Positions 62,072 to 64,000 of a stretch of DNA of 64,000 nt are shown here, piece by piece. The notes below the pieces were generated by a model. That model ran no database searches and was not told the DNA's origin. It saw only the letters and a program-made list of their open reading frames with translations. Position 1 is the stretch's first letter, and every line of letters starts with the position of its first letter. Source of the stretch: Nostoc sp. 'Peltigera membranacea cyanobiont' 210A (GTDB taxonomy: Bacteria > Cyanobacteriota > Cyanobacteriia > Cyanobacteriales > Nostocaceae); the NCBI RefSeq assembly GCF_002246015.1, contig NZ_NOLJ01000006.1, forward strand, positions 351,364-415,363, written 5' to 3'. Made by a program: the position numbers and the translations under genes.

Positions 62072-63001
62072 ATGAAAGTTGTATCAGTAATGAATTACAA
62101 AGGTGGCGTTGGAAAAACCACCGTAACAGCAAACCTAGCAGGGGATCTTGCTTTTCGGGGATATAATGTCTTACTAATAGATGTAGATCCTCAAACTAAC
62201 TTAACCTTTTCATTTATCCAACCTGACATTTGGAACAAAAGCTTTCCTAACTCCAAAACATTAAAAAAGTGGTTTGATAACATTATAGATGGAAATACCC
62301 CGACACCTTTAATTGACTTGACCTTTGACCCTGAAACTGTGAACAAATTATTAGAAGGTAAAGGTAGGCTTTCGCTAATATCATCAGACCTTGGACTTAT
62401 AAATGTAGATGTAGACCTTGCTTCAAAACTAGGAGGAGGCAATATTGGACAGATTAAAAAAAGCTTTTTAAAAAATCATAAATGGTTAGCGAATGGATTA
62501 AAAGAATTAGAATCAAATAATTTATATGACATTGTTCTTATAGACTGTCCCCCGAACTTTAATATTGTGACAAAAAACTCAATTGTTGCAAGTGATTATA
62601 TCCTAATACCTGCTAAACCAGATTATTTATCTACACTTGGTATAGATTACCTCCTGCGCCATGTCAAACAGCTTGTGAAAGACTTCAATGATTTTATCAA
62701 ATCAGATGATGGTATTGTTCATAAAGAAATAAACCCTCAAATATTAGGCGTACTTTTTACTATGGTTCAAACTCATGGAGGAGAGCCAATTGCTGCCCAA
62801 AGGCAATATATTAATCAAACTAAAGAATTGGGATTTGCTACTTTTACACCATACATTAAAGAGAATAAAACTATTTTTGGTAATGCCCCTGAAGCTGGTT
62901 ATCCTGTAGTTTTAAAAATAGGTGCAAATAAGACAGAGAAGGAAGTAATACAAGGTATTGAAGAATTTACTAATGAATTTATAAAGAAAATTAATTTGTG
63001 A
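62072..63001 (+). CDS. ParA/Soj-type ATPase
   Basis: The deviant Walker A (NYKGGVGKTTVTANLA), switch Walker A' (LLIDVDPQTNLTFSF) and Walker B (IVLIDCPPNF) are complete. At 309 residues it is longer than minimal ParA because of an insertion at about 65-130. AT-rich codon use differs from the core genes. It pairs with the gene eight bases downstream. It may partition an element or regulate a surface or DNA process; no ParB-like centromere protein was recognised. Confidence 0.88.
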   Translation: MKVVSVMNYKGGVGKTTVTANLAGDLAFRGYNVLLIDVDPQTNLTFSFIQPDIWNKSFPNSKTLKKWFDNIIDGNTPTPLIDLTFDPETVNKLLEGKGRLSLISSDLGLINVDVDLASKLGGGNIGQIKKSFLKNHKWLANGLKELESNNLYDIVLIDCPPNFNIVTKNSIVASDYILIPAKPDYLSTLGIDYLLRHVKQLVKDFNDFIKSDDGIVHKEINPQILGVLFTMVQTHGGEPIAAQRQYINQTKELGFATFTPYIKENKTIFGNAPEAGYPVVLKIGANKTEKEVIQGIEEFTNEFIKKINL

Positions 63002-63008
63002 TTTTATC

Positions 63009-63749
63009 ATGAACAAATACCAGTATTTCCCAAAAATAATAAGTTTCATAATTGTGCTGTTAAAAGAGGTTCAATCCTTAACAGAGCAAGAAATTAATGA
63101 CATTGTAGAAGGAATAGTTACGGTTAAGATAGTCCTCAAATATAAAAGCAGTAAGCAATTGAATACTCAGATTAAAACCACCGTATCAAAAGAGGTAAGT
63201 TCAACTGAAGAAAATACCAATTCTGTAGATGAACTAGAGGCATCTTCAATTGAAACAGAGATATCTTCAACCGAAGGATTGGAATTAAAAAGTGAACCGT
63301 TAAAAATAGAACAAGGCGTAGATATAGCGAAGCCGTCACCAGAACAAGTAGCTGAAACACTACAGAACTTAGGCACTCGTGAGGAAGGATTTCGGATTCT
63401 AACTGATTTGTGTCCCGCCAGAAAAGATTTGCAAAGTTTAGCCAAGTATATTGACATCCCAAACAGCAAAAGAGATTCAATACAGACATTACGCGAGAGA
63501 ATTATACAAGCAACAATCGGGTATCGTTTAACGTCTAGAGCAATTCAAGGCGAACCAATAGAAACAAAATGGCTCCCGACACAAACTCCTGAATTCGACC
63601 TCATTGAAGCGACTCAAGATGAAACAATATCAACGTCTACAAAAGAACTAGATGTAGAAACTCTTCAAGAAAGCCAACCCGACCCAATTGAACAAACTCA
63701 TCTTGACCCAACCCCGGATGCATCCGATCGCCCTGCGGGTCGCAGTTAG
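63009..63749 (+). CDS. unknown partner of the ParA-type ATPase
   Basis: A short helical start (FPKIISFIIVLLKEVQSLTE), an acidic Ser/Thr/Glu linker (about 60-115), a middle domain with ESGFRIL-like sequence (EGFRILTDLCPARKDLQSLA) and IQTLRERIIQATIGY, then a disordered acidic tail. The middle looks like a small helical DNA- or protein-binding domain. It may replace ParB, but this is inferred from its position only. Confidence 0.65.
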   Translation: MNKYQYFPKIISFIIVLLKEVQSLTEQEINDIVEGIVTVKIVLKYKSSKQLNTQIKTTVSKEVSSTEENTNSVDELEASSIETEISSTEGLELKSEPLKIEQGVDIAKPSPEQVAETLQNLGTREEGFRILTDLCPARKDLQSLAKYIDIPNSKRDSIQTLRERIIQATIGYRLTSRAIQGEPIETKWLPTQTPEFDLIEATQDETISTSTKELDVETLQESQPDPIEQTHLDPTPDASDRPAGRS

Positions 63750-63777
63750 TAAAGCAAGTTCTGCCGCAACCCCTAGC

Positions 63778-64000
63778 TCATTCAAACAACACACAACTAA
63801 AACCAGTTTGTTGTTTAACCGCCTGTTTGTAGCCGTCCATCGTGGTGTTTAATCGTGCAAAGTCACTCTCTCTAATCCCCTTGACATACACACAAGACTT
63901 ATCTGCCCATAGTTCGTAACCATTCTCACTGCGTCCCAAGAAAGTTCTTTGCTCAGTAACAGCACTTTGGCTAGGGGCTGCGCTTTGGCTAGGACTAACA
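63778..64000 (-). CDS. hypothetical gene running off the window (partial)
   Basis: The minus-strand frame is open from the right edge to a TGA at 63778-63780: SQSAAPSQSA linker, then RTFLGRSENGYELWADKSC and VYVKGIRESDFARLNTTMDG, ending TGFSCVLFE. It looks like a genuine protein end. Start and full length lie beyond the window. Convergent with the ParA partner gene. Confidence 0.55.
   Translation of the reverse strand, partial: VSPSQSAAPSQSAVTEQRTFLGRSENGYELWADKSCVYVKGIRESDFARLNTTMDGYKQAVKQQTGFSCVLFE

Overview
The window is from a filamentous, Nostoc/Anabaena-type cyanobacterium. This is inferred from the very frequent GCGATCGC (HIP1) octamers, a petN gene, a cyanobacterial pntAA-pntAB-pntB operon, an rpmH-rnpA-yidC-khpB cluster of cyanobacterial form, membrane-anchored Mn-type SodA, multi-GAF histidine kinases, Uma2 (DUF820) proteins and many short dispersed repeats.

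Layout. (i) 1-21.5 kb is accessory DNA. A truncated ISAs1-family copy (1-396) and a full, inverted copy (4,319-5,779) bracket 3.9 kb of small genes; the full copy cuts one gene at each side. A Nudix fragment and a DUF938 methyltransferase follow. At 6.95-8.62 kb there is an unusually long IS110-type DEDD recombinase preceded by about 300 nt of non-coding, hairpin-rich DNA containing two related 56-57 nt modules (candidate bridge-type RNA). Then come a minus-strand run of small orphan genes (8.6-10.4 kb), a divergent plus-strand run (10.9-13.9 kb), a minimal tyrosine recombinase (14.5-15.1 kb), a long palindrome, and a plus-strand cassette (15.3-21.4 kb) encoding a collagen/coiled-coil fibre-like protein and unknown companions, with no capsid, portal or terminase gene. 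Several genes here carry single-nucleotide frame breaks.

(ii) 21.6-49.4 kb is mostly chromosomal housekeeping and signalling: a glycosidase-like/aspartic-protease-like fusion, an RNase III variant, an alpha/beta hydrolase, FMN reductase, aldo/keto reductase, secreted proteins, SodA, a DEDDh exonuclease, two histidine kinases (one with an ethylene-receptor-like sensor), petN, a four-GAF kinase, a PIN toxin/antitoxin pair and an Rpn/DUF4351 protein. Repeats are dense: a 63-bp tandem array, nested palindromes, a 103-bp MITE-like element present twice, and HIP1-containing repeats.

(iii) 50.0-52.6 kb is a two-gene module, a P-loop GTPase overlapping a protein with a novel N-terminal domain and a seven-blade WD40 propeller. 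I consider it, with the IS110/ncRNA locus, the best candidate for an uncharacterised system.

(iv) 52.7-60.6 kb is core chromosome: proton-translocating transhydrogenase, DUF2808, then rpmH-rnpA-PH-yidC-khpB and DUF177, which link ribosome and RNase P biogenesis with membrane protein insertion.

(v) 60.8-64 kb is accessory again: an AbrB/PIN toxin-antitoxin pair, a tyrosine-recombinase remnant, a ParA-type ATPase with an unknown partner, and a gene running off the edge.

No tRNA, rRNA or CRISPR array was recognised. All functional calls rest on reading motifs by eye; no database search was run.
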